Notes under the pieces: model-generated
Told to the model about the DNA's origin: nothing
The model's database searches: none
What the model saw: only the letters and a program-made list of their open reading frames with translations
Source: Rhodoferax sp.
Lineage (GTDB): Bacteria; Pseudomonadota; Gammaproteobacteria; Burkholderiales; Burkholderiaceae_C
Direction: 5' to 3'
Assembly: GCA_031291305.1 (NCBI GenBank)
Contig: JARLJH010000026.1
Coordinates: forward strand, 1-64,000
Length of the DNA: 64,000 nucleotides
Shown: piece after piece, positions 51,622-61,027 of the stretch
Layout: each line of letters begins with the position of its first letter
Numbering within the stretch: position 1 is the first letter of the stretch
Position numbers and translations under genes: made by a program

Positions 51622-52338
51622 CTATCTCCGCAAGTTGAATTGGATCGGCACCACCACCCAGGCACCCACGGCCTCGCCACCCTGCTGAGCCGCAATGAAC
51701 TTCCAGCGTCGTACGGCTTCCCGAGCGGCTTGGTCTAGCCGATCAAATCCGCTGCTGGTTCGAACTCGTACCTCTTGTGCCAACCCTGTCGGAGAGACCA
51801 GCACGTTCAAGAGAACCTTGCCCTGCTCGCCCATGGTGAGCGACGCCGATGGATAAATCGGAGCCGGATTGGAAAGGTAGGCGGCATCGAAACGTGGCGA
51901 AATGAGTGGGCTTGGCTCAGCCGCCGTATTTCCTGTGGGCGAGGTTGCGGGCGCTGCCGTGGCCATTTCAGAAGGCTCGGATTTCAATGCCGGGGCAGGG
52001 GCAGCAGCGGGTGAGGCATCACCGGTTTCCTTGGCAGGTGTTTCTGCTGCCACGGGCACCGGTTTGGCCTGTGCGTGTGGCAGTGGTTTCGGCGATGCGC
52101 TTTTGGGTTGGCTGTCGGGCACGCGTTCTGGAGGCGCACTGGCCGGTGTGGGCGTATTGACCGACACCTCGGTCGTGATCACGGAAACAGCAAGGACTTG
52201 GGGCGCAATAAAGCTGAATGGTCTGACACGCACGTTCGTCAGCGCCGCAATCACGACCCCGTGACAGATGATGGTTATAGCAATAATGATATAGCGTATG
52301 TTGCTATTTTCGGTGGCAGGAAGCGTGGGTGTAAACAT
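51622..52338 (-). CDS. tonB: TonB energy transducer (second system)
   Basis: A 238-residue TonB: membrane helix NIRYIIIAITIICHGVVIAAL, a Pro/Ala-rich spacer (residues about 70-150) and a C-terminal domain with NPAPIYPSASLTMGEQGKVLLNV and the ending VVVPIQFNLRR. The ATG at 52338 is preferred because it leaves a short cytoplasmic N terminus; 17 upstream codons are unsupported. It is the first gene of the operon on the minus strand. Confidence 0.92.
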   Translation of the reverse strand: MFTPTLPATENSNIRYIIIAITIICHGVVIAALTNVRVRPFSFIAPQVLAVSVITTEVSVNTPTPASAPPERVPDSQPKSASPKPLPHAQAKPVPVAAETPAKETGDASPAAAPAPALKSEPSEMATAAPATSPTGNTAAEPSPLISPRFDAAYLSNPAPIYPSASLTMGEQGKVLLNVLVSPTGLAQEVRVRTSSGFDRLDQAAREAVRRWKFIAAQQGGEAVGAWVVVPIQFNLRR

Positions 52339-52464
52339 GACGCCGTCAGCGGATACCCGCGTCTGGATGACAAGACGGCAAGCCACCATCAGCAGTGCCT
52401 TGCCACGTCAGTACGCCAACAACCCGTATCACTGTCATGTCAATTGCATTCGTTTTATATTCAT

Positions 52465-52488
52465 CGTTGTATTATTTTATATACAACG
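52465..52488 (-). promoter_or_regulatory. Inverted repeat upstream of the second TonB operon
   Basis: CGTTGTAT-8 nt-ATACAACG is a perfect 8-bp inverted repeat in a very AT-rich stretch, 127-150 nt before the tonB start on the minus strand. It also lies between tonB and the stop of an unrelated minus-strand gene, so it may be an operator, promoter region or weak terminator. There is no run of T after it on either strand. It does not match the Fur box consensus well. Confidence 0.35.
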
Positions 52489-52568
52489 TATTTGAAAAAA
52501 AGGGAGTGGGCGTTAAAAGTGTTTCGGGCTTGCAGGTCTGGCAGGGTTTGGGCGCAATTTGTCCAGAA

Positions 52569-53123
52569 TCACCCTTGCCAACCCAGGCGTGCGCGCAGGC
52601 GCTGCCAGCGATGCCTCAGGCGGTGCTGCATCGCCCTGCCCAATCGCCACGGCCAGGAGGCGCGGACCCGCGCGAGCAGGGCTTCTTTCCACGCTGTCCA
52701 GCGGGTGTAGAGCTGCGCAAACCACGGCAGTTGCAGCAAGGTGGCTTTGGTCAGGTTGAACAGGCGCGCGACGATGGCGGTGCCCACCAGTTTGGCGGTC
52801 AGAATGACCAGCGTGCCGGTCAGCACCTTGCCTTGTCCAAGCAGCCAGAGCGCCAGCAGCTTGACCGGCACCAGCAGCAGCGTGGGTAGCAGGAAGATGG
52901 CCAACGCGCCGTAGGGAGGCAGCGTCTGGACACGTCGCTCCAACCAGCGCAGCCCCGGCAACTGGCCCACCCAGGCCAGCACACGTTGCAATGGCTCCCA
53001 ACCCCATTCTTCAAACAGGATGACCAACGCCAGCAGCCAGCCGAACAGGCCCTTGAGTAGGCGAAAGGGCAGGCGTACCAGCCAATGCCATAAGGTCGTG
53101 GTTTCAGGGGGTGGGGTGGTCAT
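52569..53123 (-). CDS. Hypothetical membrane protein
   Basis: A 184-residue protein with at least two membrane segments (LLKGLFGWLLALVILF and GALAIFLLPTLLLVPVKLLALWLL) and a strongly basic C-terminal region (RLGRAMQHRLRHRWQRLRARLG). It resembles a conserved unknown protein of Comamonadaceae. No motif points to a function. It is isolated: the tonB operon is on one side and a LysR gene on the other. Confidence 0.65.
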   Translation of the reverse strand: MTTPPPETTTLWHWLVRLPFRLLKGLFGWLLALVILFEEWGWEPLQRVLAWVGQLPGLRWLERRVQTLPPYGALAIFLLPTLLLVPVKLLALWLLGQGKVLTGTLVILTAKLVGTAIVARLFNLTKATLLQLPWFAQLYTRWTAWKEALLARVRASWPWRLGRAMQHRLRHRWQRLRARLGWQG

Positions 53124-53178
53124 ATGGCGCTCAAGGTGGAGAATAAGACTTTACAGCCAGTTCCCGCCCGTCCCTGGT

Positions 53179-54099
53179 TCAGGGCGACTGAATCTCTTGC
53201 AGTGCTGCCGGCAGTGACGCCCGCAGCACTTCGATAAATCGGCGCAGTTTGGCCGGGTAAAACTGCGCATACGGGTACAGCAGATAGACGGGCAAAGGGG
53301 CTGCGTGCCACTGTGGCGTGAGCCGGACCAGCTGGCCTTGGGCCAAATCCTCTTGCACCGCCCAGGCAGAAGCAATACACACCCCTAGCCCCAGCAAGGC
53401 GGCGGTGCGCAAGGCATACAGGTTGTCGGTGCTCATGCGTGGGCGGATGGCAAAGCTGCACTGCTCGCCTTGTGCGTGGGTCAGTTTGACGTCTTGGCGG
53501 TAAAACGTTTGCAAGGCCAACCAGGGTAAACCGGCCAGCTCCGACGCATGTTCCGGGTGTTGTCCATCCGCCAATACCGAGGGTGCGGCTACCACAATTC
53601 GGGGAACTTCAGCAATTTTGATGGCCACCACAGAGGGGTCATCCACCTGGCCAATATGCACCGCGCAGTCAATGCCGCCGGTGATGAACGTCGGCGTCTG
53701 GTCATACAGCAGCCATTCCACCGACACCCGTGGATAACGTTGCAGGTATTCAGCCAGCGGCCCGACCAGCTGCTGCTGGCCTATGGCGTGGGGTGCCACC
53801 ACACGCAGGCTGCCATCGGGCACGTCGGTGCTGCCACGCAAATTGGACTCAAATGCTTCCCAATTGCCGAGCAGCTCTTTGGCGCGGGCAAAGCAGCGTT
53901 CACCTTCTTCGGTTAACTTCATGGCATGGGTGGAACGCTTGAGCAGACGCAGCCCCAGCGAATGTTCCAGCGCCTGCAAACGTCGGCTCACCGTGGGCTG
54001 AGTCATGGCCATCTGTGCGGCCGCCGCAGAGAGGCTACCGGCCTCCACGATACGGACGAAGGTTTGCATGAGTTCAATGCGGTCGGGGGCGTTCTTCAT
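53179..54099 (-). CDS. LysR-family regulator beside an MFS transporter
   Basis: A 306-residue LysR protein: the helix-turn-helix is in IELMQTFVRIVEAGSLSAAAAQM and QPTVSRRLQALEHSLGL; the effector domain has GIDCAVHIGQVDDPSVVAIKI and LRTAALLGLGVCIAS. It is divergent from the MFS gene at 54196 with a 96-nt shared region, the classic arrangement of a LysR regulator and its target. The ATG at 54099 is chosen over an upstream start. Confidence 0.9.
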   Translation of the reverse strand: MKNAPDRIELMQTFVRIVEAGSLSAAAAQMAMTQPTVSRRLQALEHSLGLRLLKRSTHAMKLTEEGERCFARAKELLGNWEAFESNLRGSTDVPDGSLRVVAPHAIGQQQLVGPLAEYLQRYPRVSVEWLLYDQTPTFITGGIDCAVHIGQVDDPSVVAIKIAEVPRIVVAAPSVLADGQHPEHASELAGLPWLALQTFYRQDVKLTHAQGEQCSFAIRPRMSTDNLYALRTAALLGLGVCIASAWAVQEDLAQGQLVRLTPQWHAAPLPVYLLYPYAQFYPAKLRRFIEVLRASLPAALQEIQSP

Positions 54100-54195
54100 G
54101 CGTAAAGCGTATAACAATTGTGCCTGGCATGGGTCTTCCATGGTTAATTTGATTCAAGGACACTTCGAACTCGTTCAAATTAGGAGGTTTTCACC

Positions 54196-55407
54196 ATGTC
54201 TACCACTGCTGCTGCGCATAACCATTCTGCAACGGGCATCTCCAGCAGCCTGATGTTGCTGCTGGCTACAGGTGCCGGCCTGGCCGTTGCCACGCTGTAT
54301 TACAGCCAGCCCATGCTGGGCATCCTGGGCGCTGAATTCCCCGGCGACATTGGCTGGGTGCCCACAATGACACAACTTGGTTACGCGCTGGGCATCTGGT
54401 TGTTGGCGCCGTTGGGTGACCGGTATGACCGGCGGCGCATCATTCTGATCAAAGGCGCCGTGCTGACTGTGGCTTTGTTGCTTGCCGCCGGCGCCCATAG
54501 CCTGGAAGTGCTGATGCTGTCCAGTCTGGCCATCGGCTTGATGGCCACGCTGGCGCAGGACATCGTGCCAGCCACGGCCACGCTGGCGTTTCACGCGCAC
54601 CGGGGCAAGATGGTGGGCACGGTGATGACCGGCTTGTTGCTGGGCATTTTGCTGTCGCGGGTGGTTAGCGGCTTTGTTGCCGAGCACTTTGGCTGGCGCA
54701 GCATGTTTGTTGCGGCGGCCCTCAGCATCGCCTTGCTGAATGTGACCGTCTGGTTTCGGCTGCCGCGTTTTGTGCCGACCACGCAGCTGTCTTATGGCGC
54801 GCTGCTGGGCTCGTTGTGGACGCTTTTTCGGCGGCACAGCACCCTGCGCCGCGCAGCGCTGGCGCAGGGTTTGATGAGTGTGGGTTTCAGCGCTTTTTGG
54901 TCCACGCTGGCGGTGATGTTGCACGCTGCGCCGTTTCATATGGGCAGTAGCGCGATTGGGGCCTTTGGGTTGGCAGGTGCGGCGGGTGCACTGGCCGCGC
55001 CCTTGGCCGGGCGCATGGCGGATCGCAAGGGGGCCGAGCATGTCACGCGTTTGGGTGCCGCCTTGTTGACGGTGGCCTTTATCGCGATGGCCTGTGCTCC
55101 GGATCAACTCTGGTTGCTGGTGATCGGTGCGGTTGTGTTTGACCTGGGGACACAAGCCAGCTTGGTGGCGCACCAATCCATCATCTACAGCATTGACCCT
55201 GAAGCGCGTAGCCGACTCAATGCGGTGCTGTTTATTGGCATGTTCACCGGCATGTCCAGCGGCGCGTATCTGGGCAGTCAGGCGCTGAGGCGTTTTGGCT
55301 GGGAAGGGGTTTGTGTGTTGGCAGCACTTGCGGGCCTGGCTGCATTGGGTGTCCGCATGTGGCCCAAACGTTTACAAGGAAAATTGGCCTCTAGCCCCCG
55401 TGTTTAA
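54196..55407 (+). CDS. MFS transporter
   Basis: A 403-residue protein with about twelve membrane segments; the loop motif PLGDRYDRRRIILIKG (between helices 2 and 3) is the major-facilitator signature A, as in drug/H+ antiporters (AraJ/YbcL type). The substrate is unknown. Its last eight or so residues (KLASSPRV) and the stop codon are encoded within repeat copy D, so the repeat has shaped the C terminus. It is controlled probably by the divergent LysR gene. Confidence 0.88.
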   Translation: MSTTAAAHNHSATGISSSLMLLLATGAGLAVATLYYSQPMLGILGAEFPGDIGWVPTMTQLGYALGIWLLAPLGDRYDRRRIILIKGAVLTVALLLAAGAHSLEVLMLSSLAIGLMATLAQDIVPATATLAFHAHRGKMVGTVMTGLLLGILLSRVVSGFVAEHFGWRSMFVAAALSIALLNVTVWFRLPRFVPTTQLSYGALLGSLWTLFRRHSTLRRAALAQGLMSVGFSAFWSTLAVMLHAAPFHMGSSAIGAFGLAGAAGALAAPLAGRMADRKGAEHVTRLGAALLTVAFIAMACAPDQLWLLVIGAVVFDLGTQASLVAHQSIIYSIDPEARSRLNAVLFIGMFTGMSSGAYLGSQALRRFGWEGVCVLAALAGLAALGVRMWPKRLQGKLASSPRV

Positions 55408-55437
55408 AGGGCAAGCAGCTATAAATAGTGAAATTTA
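55381..55437. repeat. Dispersed GGGCTAGAGGC repeat, copy D (reverse)
   Basis: Reverse complement reads TATTTATAGCTGCTTGCCC then GGGGGCTAGAGGCCAATTT, the best match in this window to the GGGCTAGAGGCCAATTT form. It overlaps the last 27 nt of the MFS gene, including its stop. Confidence 0.75.
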
Positions 55438-55486
55438 TAGTACGTCAGCGGTTTGGGTGAACGCACATCCAGAACCCCGCTGGCAC

Positions 55487-57244
55487 TCAGTACCCGAGTG
55501 CCAGCCCGGTATTGCGACGCGGGTCATTGGCGCCGTAGAAGCGGTTGTTTCCCACCGGCTTGCCGCCCAGTTCGGGCGCGCCGATCAGAATCGCCGTCAT
55601 ATGGTTAGCCGGTTGGGCGGGTCCGAGTTTCTGCCCACGGGCTTCAAGCAGCTTGCGGGTGTCGGGCGAGAGGGCGAACTTCTCCACATAGGTTATGTCG
55701 GGCAGCCACTGTTGGTGAAAGCGTGGCGCGTCCACCGCCTCCTGTACCGTCATGCCGTAGTCAATCACATTGAGCATGGTCAGTAACACGGCGGTGATGA
55801 TGCGGCTGCCGCCCGGTGTGCCCAGCACCATCACCGGCTGGCCGTCCTTGCTGACAATGGTTGGGCTCATCGACGACAGCGGGCGTTTTCCTGGCGCGAT
55901 GGCGTTGGCCTCGCCTTGCACCAGACCATACAGATTGGGTACGCCCGGCTTGGCGGTGAAGTCGTCCATTTCGTCGTTCAGCAGCACGCCGGTGCCCGGC
56001 ACGGTGATCTTGGCGCCGAACCAGTCGTTGAGCGTGTAGGTCACGGCGACCGCATTGCCCCAGCGGTCGGCAATCGAATAATGGGTCGTGTTGGTGCCCT
56101 CGTGTGGTGCCACGCCGGGTTTGATGTCTTGCGAAACACCCGCCTTGTCGGGGTCAATGACGGCGCGGATTTGTGCGGCATAGGTCTTGTCGGTCAAGCG
56201 GCTGACCGGGTTGCTGACAAAGTCGGGGTCGCCCAGGTAGCTGTTGCGGTCCACATAGGCGTGGCGCATGGCCTCAATCTGGTAGTGAACAGCCTGCGCC
56301 GAATGAAAGCCCAGGTCTTTCAGCGGGTAGCCCTCCAGAATATTCAGCATTTCGCAGATCACGACGCCGCCTGAGCTGGGCGGTGGTGCCGAGACGACGT
56401 GGTAGCCACGGTAATCACACTCGATCGGCGCCAACTCGCGGGTGCTGTAGCGGTCCAAGTCGGCTTGGGTGAGGATGCCGCCGCCCGTTTTGCTGGATGC
56501 GACGATGGCCGCCGCCACTTTGCCGTGGTAGAAGCCGTCGGCGCCGTGCTGGCTGATGGCTTGCAGTGTTCGGGCCAGGTCTCTTTGCACCAGTTTGTCG
56601 CCCGCCTGGTAGGGCTCGCCATGCTTCAGAAAGATGGCGGCTGACGCCGGGTCCTGGCGGAATTTGTCGGTAGCCGTGTGCAGGATGTCGACGTCCCCTT
56701 GATCGAGCACAAAACCATGTTGCGCTAGACGAATGGCGGGCTTGAGCAGGCTTGCCCGTGTTTGCGTGCCGTATTTTTCACGCGCGTACTCCAGCCCTGA
56801 GACGCTGCCCGGCACCCCGACTGCCAACGAACCGTAGGTGCTGAGCCCCTTGACCACATTGCCATCCTTGCCCAGATACATGTTGGCGCTGGCTGCCAGC
56901 GGGGCTTTTTCCCGAAAGTCCAGAAAGGTTTTGCGCCCGTCGGCCAGTTGCAGCGTCATGAAACCGCCGCCGCCCAGATTGCCCGCTGCCGGGTACACCG
57001 CGGCCAGTGCGTAGCCCACGGCGACAGCAGCATCGACCGCATTGCCACCGCGCTTGAGCACATCCACGCCAACCTGGGTCGCTAGGTGCTGGGCGGTAAC
57101 GACCATGCCATGCTCGGCGGCAACGGGGGCCAGCGACGCGGCCAAGGCAGCCGCAGGCAGCATAACCAGCAGGCTGGCTACCGACAGTGCATTTTTAATA
57201 GCAGGAAAAGCCCGTGGCTGGGCGGTGCAAAGCGCAATAGTCAT
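55487..57244 (-). CDS. ggt: Gamma-glutamyltranspeptidase
   Basis: A 585-residue proenzyme with a signal peptide (SVASLLVMLPAAALAAS). It cleaves glutathione and other gamma-glutamyl compounds in the periplasm. The self-cleavage site is before the Thr in NTTHYSIADRWGNAV; upstream GNLGGGGFMTLQL and downstream PGKRPLSSMSPTIV and GTPGGSRIITAV are substrate-binding motifs. The ATG at 57244 follows CAGGAGGATGCC. It is 50 nt from tgt on the same strand. Confidence 0.95.
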   Translation of the reverse strand: MTIALCTAQPRAFPAIKNALSVASLLVMLPAAALAASLAPVAAEHGMVVTAQHLATQVGVDVLKRGGNAVDAAVAVGYALAAVYPAAGNLGGGGFMTLQLADGRKTFLDFREKAPLAASANMYLGKDGNVVKGLSTYGSLAVGVPGSVSGLEYAREKYGTQTRASLLKPAIRLAQHGFVLDQGDVDILHTATDKFRQDPASAAIFLKHGEPYQAGDKLVQRDLARTLQAISQHGADGFYHGKVAAAIVASSKTGGGILTQADLDRYSTRELAPIECDYRGYHVVSAPPPSSGGVVICEMLNILEGYPLKDLGFHSAQAVHYQIEAMRHAYVDRNSYLGDPDFVSNPVSRLTDKTYAAQIRAVIDPDKAGVSQDIKPGVAPHEGTNTTHYSIADRWGNAVAVTYTLNDWFGAKITVPGTGVLLNDEMDDFTAKPGVPNLYGLVQGEANAIAPGKRPLSSMSPTIVSKDGQPVMVLGTPGGSRIITAVLLTMLNVIDYGMTVQEAVDAPRFHQQWLPDITYVEKFALSPDTRKLLEARGQKLGPAQPANHMTAILIGAPELGGKPVGNNRFYGANDPRRNTGLALGY

Positions 57245-57294
57245 CAAGGCATCCTCCTGAGGTGGTGGCTGGGGCCGGGTTGGCCCGCCTGAAT

Positions 57295-58611
<1,317 letters not shown>

Positions 58612-58621
58612 CTAGCGCTGG

Positions 58622-59791
58622 TCAGTTGTCAAACTCAAGCGAGGTGACCTTCAGCACGTCACCGTCGTTGATGCCCTTCAACTGAACCTTTGCACCGACT
58701 TTCAAGTCAACTGCGCTGCCGTGGCTAAACACGGCAGACGTTGCATCACAACGCTGACCTCTAAGCACAAAGTCCGACACGCTGGTATAGGTTGTGATCG
58801 TCCCGCTGATCTCTGTCTGGCTGGGTGAGTTTTCATCTTCCAGCTTGACAAGGCGTGCGATCAGCACACCCTTCGCCAAGGTTCCATAAACCTCCACACG
58901 AGTACCAACCGTGATGGCCGCTCCAGCGGGAGAAGTCTGAGCGTTACTAGTGTCAACGTTCAGACTGTTCATGACGAAACCATTTGGTGGAGTGACGCTG
59001 GACACGTAGCCTTCAATTTCCACGTCGCTTTGTTGCGGTGCCACGGCGAGCGTGCCGAGTAACTTTGCACCTGTCACTGTCACGCTCTTGCCGTCAGTTG
59101 ACAACGTACCCTGTACGCGCACCAAATTGCCGCCTGACAGGCTTGCCGCCAGAATTCCATTCAGCAGCAGCCCGTTCAAGTAAACCTGTTTATTCGAAAC
59201 GCTGATCAAACCGCTGTTGACAAAAGGCACCGTCACTGGCACCAGTTCAACACGCGTTGCCGTCCATATTCGTGCGTCAGAGCTGGTCTGCAAACCCCAA
59301 ACGGTGACTGTCTGGCCGACAACAAGCTGCGCGGAAGAGGCGGCACCCTCAAAGACGGTGTTGACGTCGGTCTGAATGCTCATACCGTTCTTACCGCTGC
59401 CGGCCACCATGAAGCCGGTCGCTGTCACTTGACTCACCGCGCCCTGCGCAACTGACCAGACACCGATCTTGCTGGCAGTGCCCAAGGCTGGGTCCGCACC
59501 GACTTCACCCACGACATCGGCCACCATGCCCAAGCGCAAGTCAGCGGACGCTGCTGTCATGCCATCAATCTCGATGGTGGCTTGCAAGTCGTCAAATTTG
59601 ATGCCATTGATAATGACGCTGCCAAAGCCAGCAATGGAGCCTTGTGAAAATATTGGCGAGCCAGTGCCTCCCGTTCCCGGTAACGCCGCCACCGACAGGC
59701 CGCCCCCTCCACAGCCACTCAGGGTTGTGGCAGTCAAGACCAGCCAGGAGCGGCGTGTCAGTCTTTGGCTTGGTTGCTGAGGCATCTTCAT
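58622..59791 (-). CDS. DUF5666 secreted lipoprotein-like protein
   Basis: A 389-residue protein. The leader RLTRRSWLVLTATTLSGCGGGG has a twin-arginine pair and a lipobox LSGC, so it is probably a lipoprotein. The rest is beta-rich with repeated blocks: GSIAGFGSVIINGIKFD, then several VRV/GT segments of about 70 residues, matching repeated DUF5666 units (QGTLSTDGKSVTVTG, EVYGTLAKGVLIARLVK). Function unknown. It is 28 nt after the DUF6502 gene and probably co-transcribed. Confidence 0.8.
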   Translation of the reverse strand: MKMPQQPSQRLTRRSWLVLTATTLSGCGGGGLSVAALPGTGGTGSPIFSQGSIAGFGSVIINGIKFDDLQATIEIDGMTAASADLRLGMVADVVGEVGADPALGTASKIGVWSVAQGAVSQVTATGFMVAGSGKNGMSIQTDVNTVFEGAASSAQLVVGQTVTVWGLQTSSDARIWTATRVELVPVTVPFVNSGLISVSNKQVYLNGLLLNGILAASLSGGNLVRVQGTLSTDGKSVTVTGAKLLGTLAVAPQQSDVEIEGYVSSVTPPNGFVMNSLNVDTSNAQTSPAGAAITVGTRVEVYGTLAKGVLIARLVKLEDENSPSQTEISGTITTYTSVSDFVLRGQRCDATSAVFSHGSAVDLKVGAKVQLKGINDGDVLKVTSLEFDN

Positions 59792-59819
59792 AGCTCGGAT
59801 TTTCTGTTGCTTTTGCGTT

Positions 59820-60716
59820 CTAGCGGGCCTTTGGCCGCACAGAAGGGCCCTGCATTTGTAACGCATCGTTAAAGTAAACACCGAAGCGCACACGGTGTTT
59901 GGGTCCGTTGTCCGCTTGGCTGCGCTGCTGGGCAATCGTTGCACTTTGCAGAAACTGAGGCAGTGCAGTGGCCCACAACTGTCGAGCCCGTTCCTGCAGT
60001 TGTTTCGCCTGCTGGGCAGACAAATCTAAAGAGAACGCACTTTGTTCCAGCAGCAACGGCTCTGTGCGACCAGGTGCGAGATTGTGAACCGCGCTGGCCA
60101 AGTGATCGGCGACGTTATCTGCCAGAAAGTGAAACGATTCGCGCAGCCCACTCTTGGGAACAAAGGCGCCGGACTTGAGTGCGACATGACCGTCATCGCG
60201 TACGTCAACGACACCCAGACGCACCAGTTCATCCAGTACGGCCCTTGCGCCAACGTCTCGCGTGACTTCGGCAACGAGCGAGGTGAAATCTACGTCGCCA
60301 GCTAGGCCGCGTTTCGGGGTTCGAGCCAGCGCCCGCGCGGTTTGATCGTGGTTGAGATAGCGCGAATCACTGATCCATCGCGCAACCACTGACGAAGCCA
60401 CGGGCAACATCGGGTTCTTTGATTCCGTCGCATCTGTGGCGTTCCGCAGTCTTTTCACGTCTTTGCGATGCACGCCAGTGAGCAGGGCAATTCGCGTATC
60501 GGAGCTGGCTTTGTCAGTTAGCCCATAAGCACCTGCAGCCTCGCTGACAAGGGCTTGCTTGAGCAACTCGACCATAGAGGGCAGTTGCAACCCGTGGTCA
60601 ATCATGAGACGTGCCAGCGGCCGCAAGACCTGCGCGGCAGCTTGCGCTGCCAACGCGGGCTCAGGCAAACCGTCGCCTTTGGCAGTCTGCGCGTCGATAG
60701 CGGGCTTGTTGGTCAT
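59820..60716 (-). CDS. DUF6502 protein (possible regulator)
   Basis: A 298-residue soluble protein matching DUF6502, found beside DUF5666 in many Burkholderiales. The segment DTRIALLTGVHRKDVKRLR looks like a helix-turn-helix, and a second half with VLDELVRLGVVDVRDDGHVAL resembles a winged-helix wing. DNA binding is my inference. It is the first gene of a DUF6502-DUF5666 pair and is divergent from the cytochrome genes at 61 kb; two palindromes lie in the shared region. Confidence 0.78.
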   Translation of the reverse strand: MTNKPAIDAQTAKGDGLPEPALAAQAAAQVLRPLARLMIDHGLQLPSMVELLKQALVSEAAGAYGLTDKASSDTRIALLTGVHRKDVKRLRNATDATESKNPMLPVASSVVARWISDSRYLNHDQTARALARTPKRGLAGDVDFTSLVAEVTRDVGARAVLDELVRLGVVDVRDDGHVALKSGAFVPKSGLRESFHFLADNVADHLASAVHNLAPGRTEPLLLEQSAFSLDLSAQQAKQLQERARQLWATALPQFLQSATIAQQRSQADNGPKHRVRFGVYFNDALQMQGPSVRPKAR

Positions 60717-60774
60717 CGGGGATGAATGGATTTGGAAAACCCATTGTCCATGAACATCTGTTTACACAAATTTC

Positions 60775-60790
60775 TTGGGACTATTTCCCA
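60775..60790. promoter_or_regulatory. Palindrome TTGGGA-N4-TTCCCA, site 1
   Basis: TTGGGA-CTAT-TTCCCA; the arms extend to CTTGGGA/TCCCAAG with a 5-nt centre. It is 59 nt upstream of the DUF6502 start on the minus strand. A second copy of the same architecture is 58 nt away. Paired sites of this sort are typical of a dimeric repressor or activator. Confidence 0.55.
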
Positions 60791-60832
60791 AGACTAGAAA
60801 TGCATCGTATAGTCACGCCAGCTCAAAAAAAA

Positions 60833-60848
60833 TTGGGATATTTTCCCG
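60833..60848. promoter_or_regulatory. Palindrome TTGGGA-N4-TTCCCG, site 2
   Basis: TTGGGA-TATT-TTCCCG, same length and spacing as site 1 and 58 nt downstream of it (start to start). It lies 32 nt before the ATG at 60880 and about 180 nt before the heme-b gene start. Confidence 0.55.
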
Positions 60849-61027
60849 TTTTATTGATCGTTAGTCTAGGAAATTCATCATGAAACGTATCCCTCACTTG
60901 GTCGCATCGTCGTGTATGCCGCCCCATTCCAGGCGGCAAGCCCCTGGGCGCGTAGATTTTTTTTGTTTGACGCTGTGGTTGCATCGTCAGTTCCGGAATC
61001 GCTTGGCTAGGGCTGAGAAGAGGATGA

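Larger units (their letters stand above)
60717..61027. other. Divergent control region and leader before the cytochrome genes
   Basis: About 310 nt between DUF6502 (minus) and the heme-b protein (plus). It has two palindromes listed separately, a TATAGT at 60809-60814 and an A-tract. ATG at 60880 follows AGGAAATTCATC and opens a 63-codon frame to 61071 without homology; it may be a leader peptide or a decayed gene start. Confidence 0.5.

Noticed and set aside
52465..52488. Fur box upstream of the second TonB operon
   Set aside because: The inverted repeat does not follow the GATAAT-based pattern and no better match was found by eye in the upstream region.
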